DNA of 64,000 nucleotides from a virus, in IMG/VR virus record IMGVR_UViG_3300046171_000162, positions 62,001 through 126,000 of that record; one strand, written 5' to 3'. The number at the start of each line of letters is the position of its first letter. Position 1 is the stretch's first letter. The notes under the pieces are model-generated. The model was not told the DNA's origin. It was given only the letters and a program-made list of their open reading frames with translations, and made no database searches. Made by a program: the position numbers and the translations under genes. Of this stretch, positions 53,145-60,810 are shown one piece after another.

Positions 53145-53311
53145 CACTCACAAAAGCAGAACTGAATATCATCTGGAGCGCACTGAATCACCTGACACGG
53201 GGACAAGAGAGCGTGATCACGACAAAGTATGGTAGTGTGTCCAAACTTGCGAATAAAGTTAACGGTATCCTGTCTACAGGACATCAGCGAAAAGATCTAG
53301 ACCTGTTGTGA
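53123..53311 (+). CDS. Small hypothetical protein
   Basis: 62 aa, helix-rich (LTKAELNIIWSALNHLTRG). Overlaps the upstream gene by 22 bases; an alternative ATG is at 53129. Confidence 0.6.
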   Translation: MAMSVQVTLTKAELNIIWSALNHLTRGQESVITTKYGSVSKLANKVNGILSTGHQRKDLDLL

Positions 53312-53392
53312 CACCTTACAAACCTCCACATGTACGGTCGCCACGCACCCGATGCGCCTTACAATATGCAGGTACACAACACCAGGCACCTG

Positions 53393-53560
53393 ATGAAAAA
53401 GTACGAACTCACCATTCAATCGAACAGTGGAACATTTCTTCAGCGACACATCGTTTCTCGACAAACTGCACAAACTGTCTGCGATTTCGTCAAATACAAT
53501 GGATACGGAAACTACGCCGATGTCAAACTCATTGTCGCAGAATGTTGCTACGACTCTTGA
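53393..53560 (+). CDS. Small hypothetical protein
   Basis: 55 aa from the ATG at 53393 (MKKYELTIQSNSGTFLQ...). A start at 53330 would add 21 residues of doubtful character. Predicted alpha/beta. Confidence 0.5.
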   Translation: MKKYELTIQSNSGTFLQRHIVSRQTAQTVCDFVKYNGYGNYADVKLIVAECCYDS

Positions 53561-53645
53561 TGAAGCATTCATTATGGCACTTGAAGAGAGGGCAGCAGCC
53601 CTTGAGGTTACAGTAGATTATTACATGGAAGAGTTTTTTGTGTAA
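53520..53645 (+). CDS. Small hypothetical protein
   Basis: 41 aa from the ATG at 53520, ending in a helix LEERAAALEVTVDYYMEEF of a type common in short cyanophage genes. Overlaps the previous gene in another frame. A start at 53499 is possible. Confidence 0.5.
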   Translation: MSNSLSQNVATTLDEAFIMALEERAAALEVTVDYYMEEFFV

Positions 53646-53659
53646 ATGACAACATTATG

Positions 53660-53688
53660 TTGACACTGCTATTTCCCTGTAGTATACA
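53660..53688 (+). promoter_or_regulatory. Sigma70-type promoter
   Basis: TTGACA (53660-53665), 17 bases, TATACA (53683-53688), 29 bases ahead of the ATG at 53717. Confidence 0.8.
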
Positions 53689-53716
53689 TATGATTGTCTA
53701 ACGCACGATTCCACCC

Positions 53717-53860
53717 ATGACTGAAATCGAACAATCCATGGTAGATGAGATGAAGGAACTTATCAAGGATCAAAACGAAAAGATTCGAGATCAAGATACC
53801 TACATCAAAGAACTCCAACAGGAGATGTCTGACATGGTTAACAAGGAGTACGACTGCTGA
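53717..53860 (+). CDS. Small coiled-coil protein
   Basis: 47 aa, almost entirely charged helix (MTEIEQSMVDEMKELIKDQNEK...). It has its own promoter and its stop overlaps the next ATG (TGATG). Confidence 0.6.
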   Translation: MTEIEQSMVDEMKELIKDQNEKIRDQDTYIKELQQEMSDMVNKEYDC

Positions 53861-54048
53861 TGTATCCTGTAGGTACAGAAGTTGAGTACGAGGGACACCT
53901 TGGTGTAGTAACTTTCAATCACTTCGATGAACAATGCACTATCTGCATTAAAGTCATACCTGATGACTTACCTAGACAAGTATGCCTCGTGGTATACAAA
54001 CACAACTTTCACAAAATCAAACTCATCAACGGAAATCAACACCGCTAA
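53860..54048 (+). CDS. Small beta-rich conserved protein
   Basis: 62 aa: VGTEVEYEGHLGVVTFNHFDEQCTICIK then VCLVVYKHNFHKIKLI, resembling a small SH3-like barrel found in many cyanophages. Function unknown. Confidence 0.65.
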   Translation: MYPVGTEVEYEGHLGVVTFNHFDEQCTICIKVIPDDLPRQVCLVVYKHNFHKIKLINGNQHR

Positions 54049-54052
54049 CATC

Positions 54053-54202
54053 ATGGAACAATACAACTTTGACATGGGCAACTTTGAAGGTGACTGGACT
54101 GATGATCCAGCAGTGCGGGAGTCTATCCTACGTGAGGCAGCAGAGCAAGTGTTGTGGGACAGTGTTGAAACTGTACCCGATGAACTGCTAGAAGACTTCT
54201 GA
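54053..54202 (+). CDS. Small acidic hypothetical protein
   Basis: 49 aa from the ATG at 54053, four bases after the upstream stop; strongly acidic (DDPAVRESILREAAEQ...DELLEDF). Confidence 0.6.
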   Translation: MEQYNFDMGNFEGDWTDDPAVRESILREAAEQVLWDSVETVPDELLEDF

Positions 54203-54241
54203 CCCCTATACTAGGTCATGCCACCATCCACATGGGATCTA

Positions 54242-54481
54242 ATGCAAATTGACAACCGACTTGAGCGTATGATCGAGTCCCTTCAGGAGGCGCTAGAACG
54301 TGCCGAGGCAGCAACAAGCATGGATTGCCCTGTGGATGCCCAGGGAACACCCTTCCTGGACCCTGTAGACGACTCTCCTGCAGCATCATACCCATATGCT
54401 GTTGGTATATTGTCTGCACAGATTGAGATTGCTATGTTTGACCTGATCAACATTCGTAAGCAGATGAAAGAATTGACATGA
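54242..54481 (+). CDS. Small hypothetical protein
   Basis: 79 aa from the ATG at 54242; the ATG at 54218 lies only five bases after a TATACT -10-like box (54207-54212), so it would be too close to the transcript start if that box is used. Two helices flank a Pro/Asp-rich loop. Overlaps the next gene by four bases. Confidence 0.55.
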   Translation: MQIDNRLERMIESLQEALERAEAATSMDCPVDAQGTPFLDPVDDSPAASYPYAVGILSAQIEIAMFDLINIRKQMKELT

Positions 54482-54705
54482 AACTAGACAGTAAAGCAAG
54501 GATTGTAGGCAGTGTTGGAGTCATCACTGCCTATTTTTGTATTCTACATGTGAGTGTGATTGTTGGTGTTGTTATCAACTTGATAGCAGACTTGATTAGC
54601 ATTCCATACTTTGTTCGCACTAAATCGTGGGACGTGGTGATCATGTTGTCATTCCTGCTCGCGATCAGCATGACCAAGCTGACCACTTCGGGAAGTGTCC
54701 ACTAA
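54478..54705 (+). CDS. Small membrane protein
   Basis: 75 aa with about three hydrophobic segments (VGSVGVITAYFCILHVSVIVGVV, LIADLISIPYF, VVIMLSFLLAISM). It resembles a short membrane protein seen in other cyanophages. Function unknown. Confidence 0.65.
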   Translation: MKLDSKARIVGSVGVITAYFCILHVSVIVGVVINLIADLISIPYFVRTKSWDVVIMLSFLLAISMTKLTTSGSVH

Positions 54706-54760
54706 TCTGGCACAGCACCCCAAAAGCATGTATATTAAGAGAGTCAAAGCAAGGCACCCC

Positions 54761-55000
54761 ATGCAACTCACCACCAACTACTGCACAGTTGACTTCTTTC
54801 CCGAGGCATTCATCGCTGACGAAGGCGTCAAGCGTTTCCAGAAGCGTGTCACCTTCGTCAATGGTGTGAAGTCTTACAGCACCGTCACCATGCTCACAGC
54901 ACGTAATGAGTGGGCATCACGTATCGCTGGTGGTGCCGAGGTCACTGGTTACAACACCGACAAAATGCCTCGCTCCGAGTATATGCCAATGGCAGTATGA
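54761..55000 (+). CDS. Small hypothetical protein
   Basis: 79 aa from the ATG at 54761, preceded by AAGCAAGGCACCCC; starts at 54728 or 54695 are possible. Predicted beta-rich (YCTVDFFPEAFIADEG...KRVTFVNGVKSYSTVTML). Confidence 0.55.
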   Translation: MQLTTNYCTVDFFPEAFIADEGVKRFQKRVTFVNGVKSYSTVTMLTARNEWASRIAGGAEVTGYNTDKMPRSEYMPMAV

Positions 55001-55066
55001 TTCGAGGGTAAAACAGTAAGAGGCAACGACAAACAGTTGCCCACCCTCACTCTTTCTTTCTTCATC

Positions 55067-55228
55067 ATGCTCAAAGCAACTATCATCAAGACCATTCAAT
55101 CCTGCTGCAAGGGTACTGCACTGACCAAAGCAGAAAAGTTTCAAGTCTTCTGTCATGTATGTGATAACATGCTTGCAGAGGGTCACATCACCAAAATCCA
55201 ACACGAACGCTACACTAACGTATTCTGA
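55067..55228 (+). CDS. Small hypothetical protein
   Basis: 53 aa from the ATG at 55067. Helical with four Cys; ends MLAEGHITKIQHERYTNVF, similar in layout to the C-terminus of the protein at 52941. Confidence 0.6.
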   Translation: MLKATIIKTIQSCCKGTALTKAEKFQVFCHVCDNMLAEGHITKIQHERYTNVF

Positions 55229-55295
55229 TGAATCACATTAACAAGTCAACAAACGTTGTCATTCTAGAATCAACACCATCACGCACAACACGGCA

Positions 55296-55445
55296 ATGGA
55301 AACGAGAGCAAAAGAAAACAAAGAGTTCGTCAACTTTCTCTTTGATAAACTCTTTGAGCACACAGACACAGACATGATTGATCTGCATGATGATGATTCA
55401 TGCTGTGATCACCTTGAATTTGAACAACTTGTATTAATCCCATGA
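55296..55445 (+). CDS. Small acidic hypothetical protein
   Basis: 49 aa (METRAKENKEFVNFLFDKLF...), with an Asp/Cys/His-rich end (DLHDDDSCCDHLEFEQ) that could bind metal. Start/stop overlap with the next gene (ATGA). Confidence 0.55.
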   Translation: METRAKENKEFVNFLFDKLFEHTDTDMIDLHDDDSCCDHLEFEQLVLIP

Positions 55446-55642
55446 ACGACACTGAATGGAGAACACACTGCAAAGGATTACTATCTGATGTAATCGCAGA
55501 GTATTTGAATGCTGATCGGATGACACCAAATGATTTGATTGGTGACATCAAGGAAGAGGTAGATTCATGGATGGAATATCACAAAGGACAATACGTCAAA
55601 GCATCTAGTATCTACGACAAACTTCAACAACAACAATTCTGA
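55442..55642 (+). CDS. Small hypothetical protein
   Basis: 66 aa, helical (LLSDVIAEYLNADRM...IKEEVDSWMEYHKGQY) with a Gln-rich end. One-base overlap with the next start. Confidence 0.6.
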   Translation: MNDTEWRTHCKGLLSDVIAEYLNADRMTPNDLIGDIKEEVDSWMEYHKGQYVKASSIYDKLQQQQF

Positions 55643-55740
55643 TGACTGTTCCTGTTTCAACTTGGGCATCATACCTACACTGGCTCGATGACTGCCAGAA
55701 TGGTAGTGAGCTGCTACTGGTGTTGTCCATCATCAACTGA
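55642..55740 (+). CDS. Very small hypothetical protein
   Basis: 32 aa (MTVPVSTWASYLHWLDD...). Supported only by the TGATG overlap with the upstream gene and the compact gene arrangement. Confidence 0.35.
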   Translation: MTVPVSTWASYLHWLDDCQNGSELLLVLSIIN

Positions 55741-55820
55741 CCAGTGCTCGAACTGTCCACTGAACTCACACAGGGCATGCCAATGCCTTATACTATGTTC
55801 ATCAGCAAGGGAGACACCCC

Positions 55821-56050
55821 ATGACCACCACCATCGTCAAGCACTCCTACTACAGATCGAGATTGACTTTGATGAGACCCCCCAGCACCCCATCGTATAC
55901 TTCCGTAAGGAAGGCAAGTGCAAGACTGCCAAGGGCATGGATCGTCAGCACAATCGTATGGTGAACGAGGCATGTGATGCATGGCGTCAGTACAACTTCC
56001 GTCGTCTGACCGTCTCCCGTGTGCCTGCTAGCGAGTATGTGGCAGCATGA
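55821..56050 (+). pseudogene. Hypothetical protein gene interrupted by a probable 1-base loss
   Basis: From ATG 55821 the reading MTTTIVKHSYY switches to nonsense, while the next frame continues as a well-formed sequence: Q/IEIDFDETPQHPIVYFRKEGKCKTAKG...NEACDAWRQYNFRRLTV, to a TGA at 56048-56050. Restoring one C in TACTAC(C)AGATC near 55852 would join them into about 76 aa. The ATG follows the same kind of leader (GGGAGACACCCC) as other genes here, supporting this start. It may be a sequencing error or a true lesion. Confidence 0.6.
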
Positions 56051-56244
56051 TCGGTCAATTCTTCTCTCCTGAATCACACGGCTCCTGGACAATGGTTTAT
56101 CGCATCACAGCTGTCACTCCCGACGAAGGTAAAGTGACCTACGACGTGCTGGATGAGGCACAAGCACGTAAGATACATTCCAACCTGCTGTCTCGTCAAC
56201 TGAATGGAGACGGTACACAAGGTGTCACAGTGCGTGTTGTCTGA
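56047..56244 (+). CDS. Small hypothetical protein
   Basis: 65 aa, beta-rich (GSWTMVYRITAVTPDEGKVTYDVLD). Start overlaps the upstream stop (ATGA). Confidence 0.6.
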   Translation: MIGQFFSPESHGSWTMVYRITAVTPDEGKVTYDVLDEAQARKIHSNLLSRQLNGDGTQGVTVRVV

Positions 56245-56264
56245 CTCCTTCCATGGACTATACT
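56237..56264 (+). promoter_or_regulatory. Sigma70-type promoter
   Basis: TTGTCT (56237-56242), 16 bases, TATACT (56259-56264). Its position rules out the ATG at 56253 for transcripts starting here and favours the ATG at 56286. Confidence 0.6.
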
Positions 56265-56285
56265 AAACACATCAATCAAACGGAC

Positions 56286-56738
56286 ATGACCACTTCCTTC
56301 GCTGACTACGTTGCCACACAAGATGCTCGTAACGACATTCAACTCAAAGTGAGAGAGTATTGCCTGATGCTATGCGAAGCATTGGAGCAAGATTTTGTGA
56401 AGGATAGTCTGCGACGTGCTAATTTCTTCCTGCAGAATGATCCTACGTATCGTGAACAGCGTATTCAGGACATCAATGAAGGTAAGGACATGTATAAGTT
56501 CACCATTGAGAGTGGACGTAAGTATCACAAGATTGTGATGGAGACAAATGGTGGCAGTCGTAGTGTACACTGCTTCGTGAATATGAAGACTGGTGAGTTG
56601 CACAAGGCAGCATCATTCAAGGCACCAGTGAAAGAACCACGTTTTGATCTTCGTATCATTGTGGAACGTGAGTGGGTATTTGAGAATGCTGACTGGAGTG
56701 GCGGTTATCTCTACAAAAATGCATACTACGAGGGTTGA
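56286..56738 (+). CDS. Conserved cyanophage hypothetical protein
   Basis: 150 aa from the ATG at 56286. The N-terminal half is helical; the C-terminal half is a conserved domain: YKFTIESGRKYHKIVME...SVHCFVNMKTGELHKAASFKAPVK, ending ADWSGGYLYKNAYY. Similar sequences occur widely in phages and bacteria without known function. Confidence 0.7.
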   Translation: MTTSFADYVATQDARNDIQLKVREYCLMLCEALEQDFVKDSLRRANFFLQNDPTYREQRIQDINEGKDMYKFTIESGRKYHKIVMETNGGSRSVHCFVNMKTGELHKAASFKAPVKEPRFDLRIIVEREWVFENADWSGGYLYKNAYYEG

Positions 56739-56763
56739 CACCCTGACCAATACATAGTATACT
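56735..56763 (+). promoter_or_regulatory. Sigma70-type promoter
   Basis: TTGACA (56735-56740, overlapping the preceding stop), 17 bases, TATACT (56758-56763). The downstream gene has an AAGGAG site before its ATG. Confidence 0.85.
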
Positions 56764-56788
56764 AATCACAGTTCACTCAAGGAGCACA

Positions 56789-57010
56789 ATGGACCACGAT
56801 CTCATGTATGTTGTCATCAATGGTGAGGCAATCATGATCGAGAATGGAGCATTTGTATCATACCTCGTTGATGAGGATGATGGTACAATCGACTGGACAG
56901 CATGTGATAGTGTTGACTGGGAAGATATGCTCCCTGAAGAGTACAAAATGTACAAGGCAGCATATGATTTTCTGCTGACTTACAATTCAACTTACGTGTA
57001 CACAAAATGA
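56789..57010 (+). CDS. Small acidic hypothetical protein
   Basis: 73 aa, rich in Asp/Glu and Tyr (YLVDEDDGTIDWTACDSVDWEDMLPEE). It has its own promoter and an AAGGAG ribosome-binding site. Four-base overlap with the next gene. Confidence 0.7.
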   Translation: MDHDLMYVVINGEAIMIENGAFVSYLVDEDDGTIDWTACDSVDWEDMLPEEYKMYKAAYDFLLTYNSTYVYTK

Positions 57011-57234
57011 GCATTGTCACTGATCACGTTCTAGAGTTACTAGAACCCATCACCGAAGAACTGAAGGTGAAACCACGTCTGGACATTTCTGATCGAGAGT
57101 ATCAGTTGTTTTGGCGTTATCATGGTCATTATCCTGCTGAATTTGCTGCTGCCCTTGCCAAATCGCTTCCCACTGGTCACACATTTGTGTCCTACGATCA
57201 CCTGAAGAATCAACTGGTCACTGATCATGAATAA
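57007..57234 (+). CDS. Small hypothetical protein
   Basis: 75 aa, helical (LELLEPITEELKVKPRLDISDREYQLFWRYH). Overlaps the next gene by eight bases. Confidence 0.65.
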   Translation: MSIVTDHVLELLEPITEELKVKPRLDISDREYQLFWRYHGHYPAEFAAALAKSLPTGHTFVSYDHLKNQLVTDHE

Positions 57235-57505
57235 AGCCACAGCAGAACGACTCTCCAGACAAATGGATATGATCATGGAGAATCGCACACGACGGTTCAA
57301 GTTTCTCATTCGTAAAGAGCGTTTAGATGATGCTTTTAGTGTTGCTGATGAGTTCTTTGAGTGGTTATCTCCAGAACATAAGGATGACAATGATCTAATT
57401 GTGTATTACAATGCCGACGAACTCGAAACTCTCTACTACCAAAAGAAAATCCAAAGTCTCACAGAAGACCCAGAAGATTACGGATCGGAGGAAGAGCATT
57501 ACTGA
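57227..57505 (+). CDS. Small hypothetical protein
   Basis: 92 aa; basic helical N-terminus, acidic C-terminus (SLTEDPEDYGSEEEHY). Overlapped in another frame by the start of the next gene. Confidence 0.65.
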   Translation: MNKATAERLSRQMDMIMENRTRRFKFLIRKERLDDAFSVADEFFEWLSPEHKDDNDLIVYYNADELETLYYQKKIQSLTEDPEDYGSEEEHY

Positions 57506-57740
57506 ATGGCCAGCACATTCTAAAGCATTCCCATACAGATTAGAATACATTTCACATGGTGACAAGATCGTTGCCATGTTTGAATGTGAAGAACATCTGA
57601 ACAAACATCTACAGAGGTACTCACTCAACAAGAAGAACTCCCGAGTGGATATCTTCCCTGATCACCAACATAAATTCAAAAAGAACTACAAGAAACCAAA
57701 GCGTCAACTCTTCTCCACCATTGAGGACTTCTTCGTATGA
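57411..57740 (+). CDS. Basic hypothetical protein, start uncertain
   Basis: 109 aa from the ATG at 57411, which lies 95 bases inside the previous gene; the Lys/Thr/Ser-rich first 35 residues could be shadow sequence. The convincing part begins about 57508 (AHSKAFPYRLEYISHGDKIVAMFECEEHLNK) but has no good start codon. Confidence 0.5.
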   Translation: MPTNSKLSTTKRKSKVSQKTQKITDRRKSITEWPAHSKAFPYRLEYISHGDKIVAMFECEEHLNKHLQRYSLNKKNSRVDIFPDHQHKFKKNYKKPKRQLFSTIEDFFV

Positions 57741-57895
57741 AACAAAACATCATCACACGGTCTTACACTGACTCTAAAGGTAATACATGGGAATGGGATG
57801 AAACACCTGAAACACGTCAAGCAATCGCTAAACTTCACGCTACCATTCAATCTAATCTCGAAGCACAAGCAGATGACTATGGAGTAGGTAAGTGA
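57737..57895 (+). CDS. Small hypothetical protein
   Basis: 52 aa (MKQNIITRSYTDSKGNTWEWDETPETRQ...). Overlaps both neighbours by four bases. Confidence 0.6.
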   Translation: MKQNIITRSYTDSKGNTWEWDETPETRQAIAKLHATIQSNLEAQADDYGVGK

Positions 57896-58107
57896 ATCCA
57901 TTTAATTTGACATGGGATGAACAACTCCTTCAAACAATGAATGATCTTGGTTGGGAACGTACTGACCTGATTGATGTACAAATTGGTGGTACACAAGTCT
58001 CTGGTATTGAACAACCTGAAGGATACAATCAGAAGTGGGCATCACAAAAGGGTGACCGTAAGTACAACTCTGATGCATTTATTGTATTGAAACGACATGA
58101 ACTATGA
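57892..58107 (+). CDS. Small hypothetical protein
   Basis: 71 aa with a GTG start (GTGA overlap with the upstream stop). Trp-rich (NLTWDEQLLQTMNDLGWERTDL). Confidence 0.6.
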   Translation: MNPFNLTWDEQLLQTMNDLGWERTDLIDVQIGGTQVSGIEQPEGYNQKWASQKGDRKYNSDAFIVLKRHEL

Positions 58108-58318
58108 TGGACCACTCTATGCACCCTGGCACAAAGTTATTCAAGGCAGACCCAATCTAATGCAATTCAACCTAGAAGAACTTAAATACCTACAAGAGGT
58201 ATTGGAACAGGCAACATCTTACACACAAGCAAGAGGTGAACAAGTCAATCACCCATCAGTATCACATCAACAGATCCTCAACAAAATTAAAGAGAAGATA
58301 TACAAACTGACATCATGA
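58097..58318 (+). CDS. Small hypothetical protein
   Basis: 73 aa; helical (FNLEELKYLQEVLEQATSYTQ). Overlaps the upstream gene by 11 bases and the oxygenase by four. Confidence 0.65.
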   Translation: MNYDGPLYAPWHKVIQGRPNLMQFNLEELKYLQEVLEQATSYTQARGEQVNHPSVSHQQILNKIKEKIYKLTS

Positions 58319-58890
58319 GCATTTACTCCCTTGACCTAGACACACCACCTGATCTAATTAAATGGATTGAAGAGTCAGTCTCTACAATACCAAAAGAAGA
58401 AGCACAGGTGCATGGTATCAAGGACAAGAGTACACAGTTCACAAATAAAGAAGTACGTTCATGTATTACACAAGTATGCAACATGAATGAGTGTTGGATA
58501 CCTGGGTTCTTTGACTCATACATCCGACGATTCAATCAAGTGTACTATAACTATGACATTGCTCATCTACGTGATTCAGTACAATACATTACCTATGGTG
58601 TGGATGATCACTATGATTGGCATATAGATGAAACAACATATCTTAAACCACAGTTCAAAGGTGATAGAAATGTGGTAAGAAAGATTTCATTTTCTTTTCT
58701 ATGTAATGATGACTATGAAGGAGGAGATCTAGAGTTCTGGAACAAAGAAGATGGTAGTACATACACTGTACCAAAGAAGAGGTCTAGACTCATAGTATTT
58801 CCATCAGTAACTCGACATCGTGTCAAACCTGTCACTAGTGGTGTACGTAAATCAATTGTAGGTTGGATGGTAGGACCACCATGGAAATAG
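58315..58890 (+). CDS. 2OG-Fe(II) oxygenase (PKHD/PiuC type)
   Basis: 191 aa. Ligands H103-x-D105 (YDWHIDET) and H168 (TRHRV), SFSFLCNDDYEGGDLEFW, and GVRKSIVGWMVGPPWK with the Arg expected to bind 2-oxoglutarate. It is the sixth such enzyme in this window and the only one embedded among early small genes far from virion genes, so its target may differ. Confidence 0.87.
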   Translation: MSIYSLDLDTPPDLIKWIEESVSTIPKEEAQVHGIKDKSTQFTNKEVRSCITQVCNMNECWIPGFFDSYIRRFNQVYYNYDIAHLRDSVQYITYGVDDHYDWHIDETTYLKPQFKGDRNVVRKISFSFLCNDDYEGGDLEFWNKEDGSTYTVPKKRSRLIVFPSVTRHRVKPVTSGVRKSIVGWMVGPPWK

Positions 58891-58891
58891 T

Positions 58892-59080
58892 ATGAACTAC
58901 TATACAGTAGAATATGAACATACTTACTATGGACATACTCAATCAATCATCACAAGAGCATGCTATTTTCAACTCGAATCAGCACAACAAGCAATGATGA
59001 CCATGATACATAGGGGACAAGTTGTGACTGGTTTATATGAACATAAGCTGACGAGTGTCCGTGGAGGCACTCCCAAGTAA
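58892..59080 (+). CDS. Small hypothetical protein
   Basis: 62 aa (MNYYTVEYEHTYYGHTQSIITR...), one base after the oxygenase stop. Likely the last gene of this transcript. Confidence 0.6.
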   Translation: MNYYTVEYEHTYYGHTQSIITRACYFQLESAQQAMMTMIHRGQVVTGLYEHKLTSVRGGTPK

Positions 59081-59256
59081 CTGTAAGGGTTATCAACGAC
59101 GCATTTTGTGTATTTCTTAACAACCTGTGGAAAAACCTGTGGAAAACTAAATGTATTAAAAAACATAGGTATTGTGCGGGGTTGTTGTTGGTTTAGCACC
59201 CGACCACTCGAAAGTCAACGAGCTATGTGACAGTTCTCCAAGTGTCCCCGAGACCC
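59081..59256. other. Non-coding gap with DnaA-box-like repeats; candidate replication origin
   Basis: No credible gene. Tandem AACCTGTGGAAAA units at 59122-59134 and 59134-59146 contain TGTGGAAAA, one mismatch from a DnaA box (TGTGGATAA); TTATCAACG at 59091-59099 is a weaker third match. The stretch is AT-rich at the start and GC-rich later. Origin function is a suggestion only. Confidence 0.4.
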
Positions 59257-59285
59257 TTGACAAACACAGGGTTTTCGGTTATTAT
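59257..59285 (+). promoter_or_regulatory. Sigma70-type promoter
   Basis: TTGACA (59257-59262), 17 bases, TATTAT (59280-59285). Leads into an unusually AT-rich 60-base leader with a TTTGAG/CTCAAA hairpin (59316-59339) before the ATG at 59351. Confidence 0.75.
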
Positions 59286-59350
59286 AGAAACATGGAAAAG
59301 TCAAAAAGTCAAGTTTTTGAGTTTTTCAGAAATCTCAAATTTTAAAAAAG

Positions 59351-59581
59351 ATGAATTTTAAGGATTTTGAATCTTCTGCTATTTCAAGTTTAACAACTAA
59401 TGAGAATAATCTCACTATTGTGTTTAATAGTAGTGATAGAGAGTATAATTACACTATAAATGATAAGAATTGGGTAGAATTGCTTACTAATACTATCAAA
59501 AACAGTGAAAGTGTTGGTAAATTCATCAATAAATCTCTAAAAGAGAAGAATATTGAAGAATTAGTGACTAATTCTAAATAA
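59351..59581 (+). CDS. KTSC-domain-like small protein
   Basis: 76 aa. SSAISSLTTNENNLTIVFNSSDREYNYTI...SESVGKFINKSLKEKN follows the KTSC pattern (S-x-I...Y...L-x-V-x-F..G..Y-x-Y...S-x-G-x-F/Y-x-x-x-I). The codons are much richer in A and T than in neighbouring genes, a sign of separate origin. Confidence 0.55.
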   Translation: MNFKDFESSAISSLTTNENNLTIVFNSSDREYNYTINDKNWVELLTNTIKNSESVGKFINKSLKEKNIEELVTNSK

Positions 59582-59615
59582 TTACTCAAATTATTGCATA
59601 AACACAGTAATAACA

Positions 59616-59774
59616 ATGAAAAGCAATCGTAAATTCAATCCTGATAACAATCATAAACAAATTCAGATTGAAGATGATTATGAAGACTTTGGATATGAAG
59701 TCAAGAATGCAAAGAGATTCAAAAGCAGAGCAAAACAATCTGCCAAGTTCAGAGACTACGATGAATTCGACTGA
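59616..59774 (+). CDS. Small charged hypothetical protein
   Basis: 52 aa (MKSNRKFNPDNNHKQIQIEDDYEDFGYEVKNAK...), with acidic middle and basic RFKSRAKQSAKF end. AT-rich like the upstream gene and probably co-transcribed. Confidence 0.5.
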   Translation: MKSNRKFNPDNNHKQIQIEDDYEDFGYEVKNAKRFKSRAKQSAKFRDYDEFD

Positions 59775-59869
59775 TATCAAGTCACATTGTGCCACTAGTT
59801 GTAGTGTCCACTAACACTTGCATTTCAGATTGATCTATGCAATAGTAGATCATCGACACAAATCACCTC

Positions 59870-60118
59870 ATGTCTGACAACATCATCGATCGCGATAAGT
59901 TGCAGGATGCACTCATTGAATCCATCATTGATGGTATGGATCACAAGACAATGTATGCATACGTTTATGATAGTTTGAATGGCAACTTTGATAATTACAC
60001 AGTGACCGAACTTATTCAGGAAACTGAAGAGTATTATCCCGAGTTGCTGCAAGATGCTGGTGTGGTACATGTGTCCTATACTGACACACCGATGGCAGAA
60101 GAGGTCTACGGCGGGTAG
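59870..60118 (+). CDS. Small acidic hypothetical protein
   Basis: 82 aa, helical and acidic (LQDALIESIIDGMDHKTMYAYVYDSL...ELIQETEEYYPELLQDAGV). A compact DNA-mimic-like charge is notable but no function is known. Confidence 0.65.
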   Translation: MSDNIIDRDKLQDALIESIIDGMDHKTMYAYVYDSLNGNFDNYTVTELIQETEEYYPELLQDAGVVHVSYTDTPMAEEVYGG

Positions 60119-60200
60119 ACAGTCGAGGTAGTGGCACAACATCGGTTGTGCTGCTGCCAATCTCGTGTATTGTATAGAAGTCAACCAAACGACACCAATC

Positions 60201-60524
60201 ATGCGTAAGATCGAATCACTGATGAACGCTGCAGTTTCTAACAACAAGAACTGGAGCAATGCAAACACCAGTGTTACGTACTGCCCTGAATCTGAAGAGT
60301 CCAAAGTATACCTGCACGGCAACCACATTGCCACTGTGGGTGATTCATTCCTCCAAATATTTGATGGAGGTTGGCAATCAAACACCACCAAATCACGTCT
60401 CAACGCACTCATCAATGAGTTCTGCAATGGCGTCACTGATGGTGTACACCAGTCGAAATTTGAGTGGTTCATTCGTGACAACAATGTGACCAGAGAATTC
60501 GAGAATGGTTACATCTTCGCCTGA
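60201..60524 (+). CDS. Conserved small protein of cyanophages
   Basis: 107 aa from the ATG at 60201. MRKIESLMNAAVSNNKNWSNANTSVTY, VYLHGNHIATVGDSFLQIFDGGWQSNTTKSRLNALI is a well-marked conserved family I have seen in cyanophage genomes. Function unknown. A terminator follows seven bases after the stop. Confidence 0.75.
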   Translation: MRKIESLMNAAVSNNKNWSNANTSVTYCPESEESKVYLHGNHIATVGDSFLQIFDGGWQSNTTKSRLNALINEFCNGVTDGVHQSKFEWFIRDNNVTREFENGYIFA

Positions 60525-60530
60525 TGTAAC

Positions 60531-60555
60531 AGGGGGTTAACAACCCCCTTTTTTT
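60531..60555 (+). terminator. Rho-independent terminator
   Basis: GGGGGTT (60532-60538) pairs with AACCCCC (60542-60548), followed by T7. Confidence 0.92.
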
Positions 60556-60596
60556 ATGCTAAAATATATACACTGCACACATAGGGGTTAGTATAC

Positions 60597-60728
60597 ATGG
60601 ACTTCAAGGATTACGTCGATGGAGAGATGAAATACTACGAAGAATATTATGCAGAACTTAATACATTGTTGAAGGAATACGGGTATGATTGTGATTGCTT
60701 CGACATTGAATATACTACAGCTGATTGA
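60597..60728 (+). CDS. Very small acidic hypothetical protein
   Basis: 43 aa (MDFKDYVDGEMKYYEEYYAELN...). Tyr/Glu/Asp-rich. Supported by composition and position after the terminator. Confidence 0.5.
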   Translation: MDFKDYVDGEMKYYEEYYAELNTLLKEYGYDCDCFDIEYTTAD

Positions 60729-60810
60729 TACCCAGGTCAGCCGCTTCGCTCCAGTTGCCAAAGTGTCACACAAAATAGGCACAGCACCCCAGACCGTGTA
60801 TTGTAGACAC

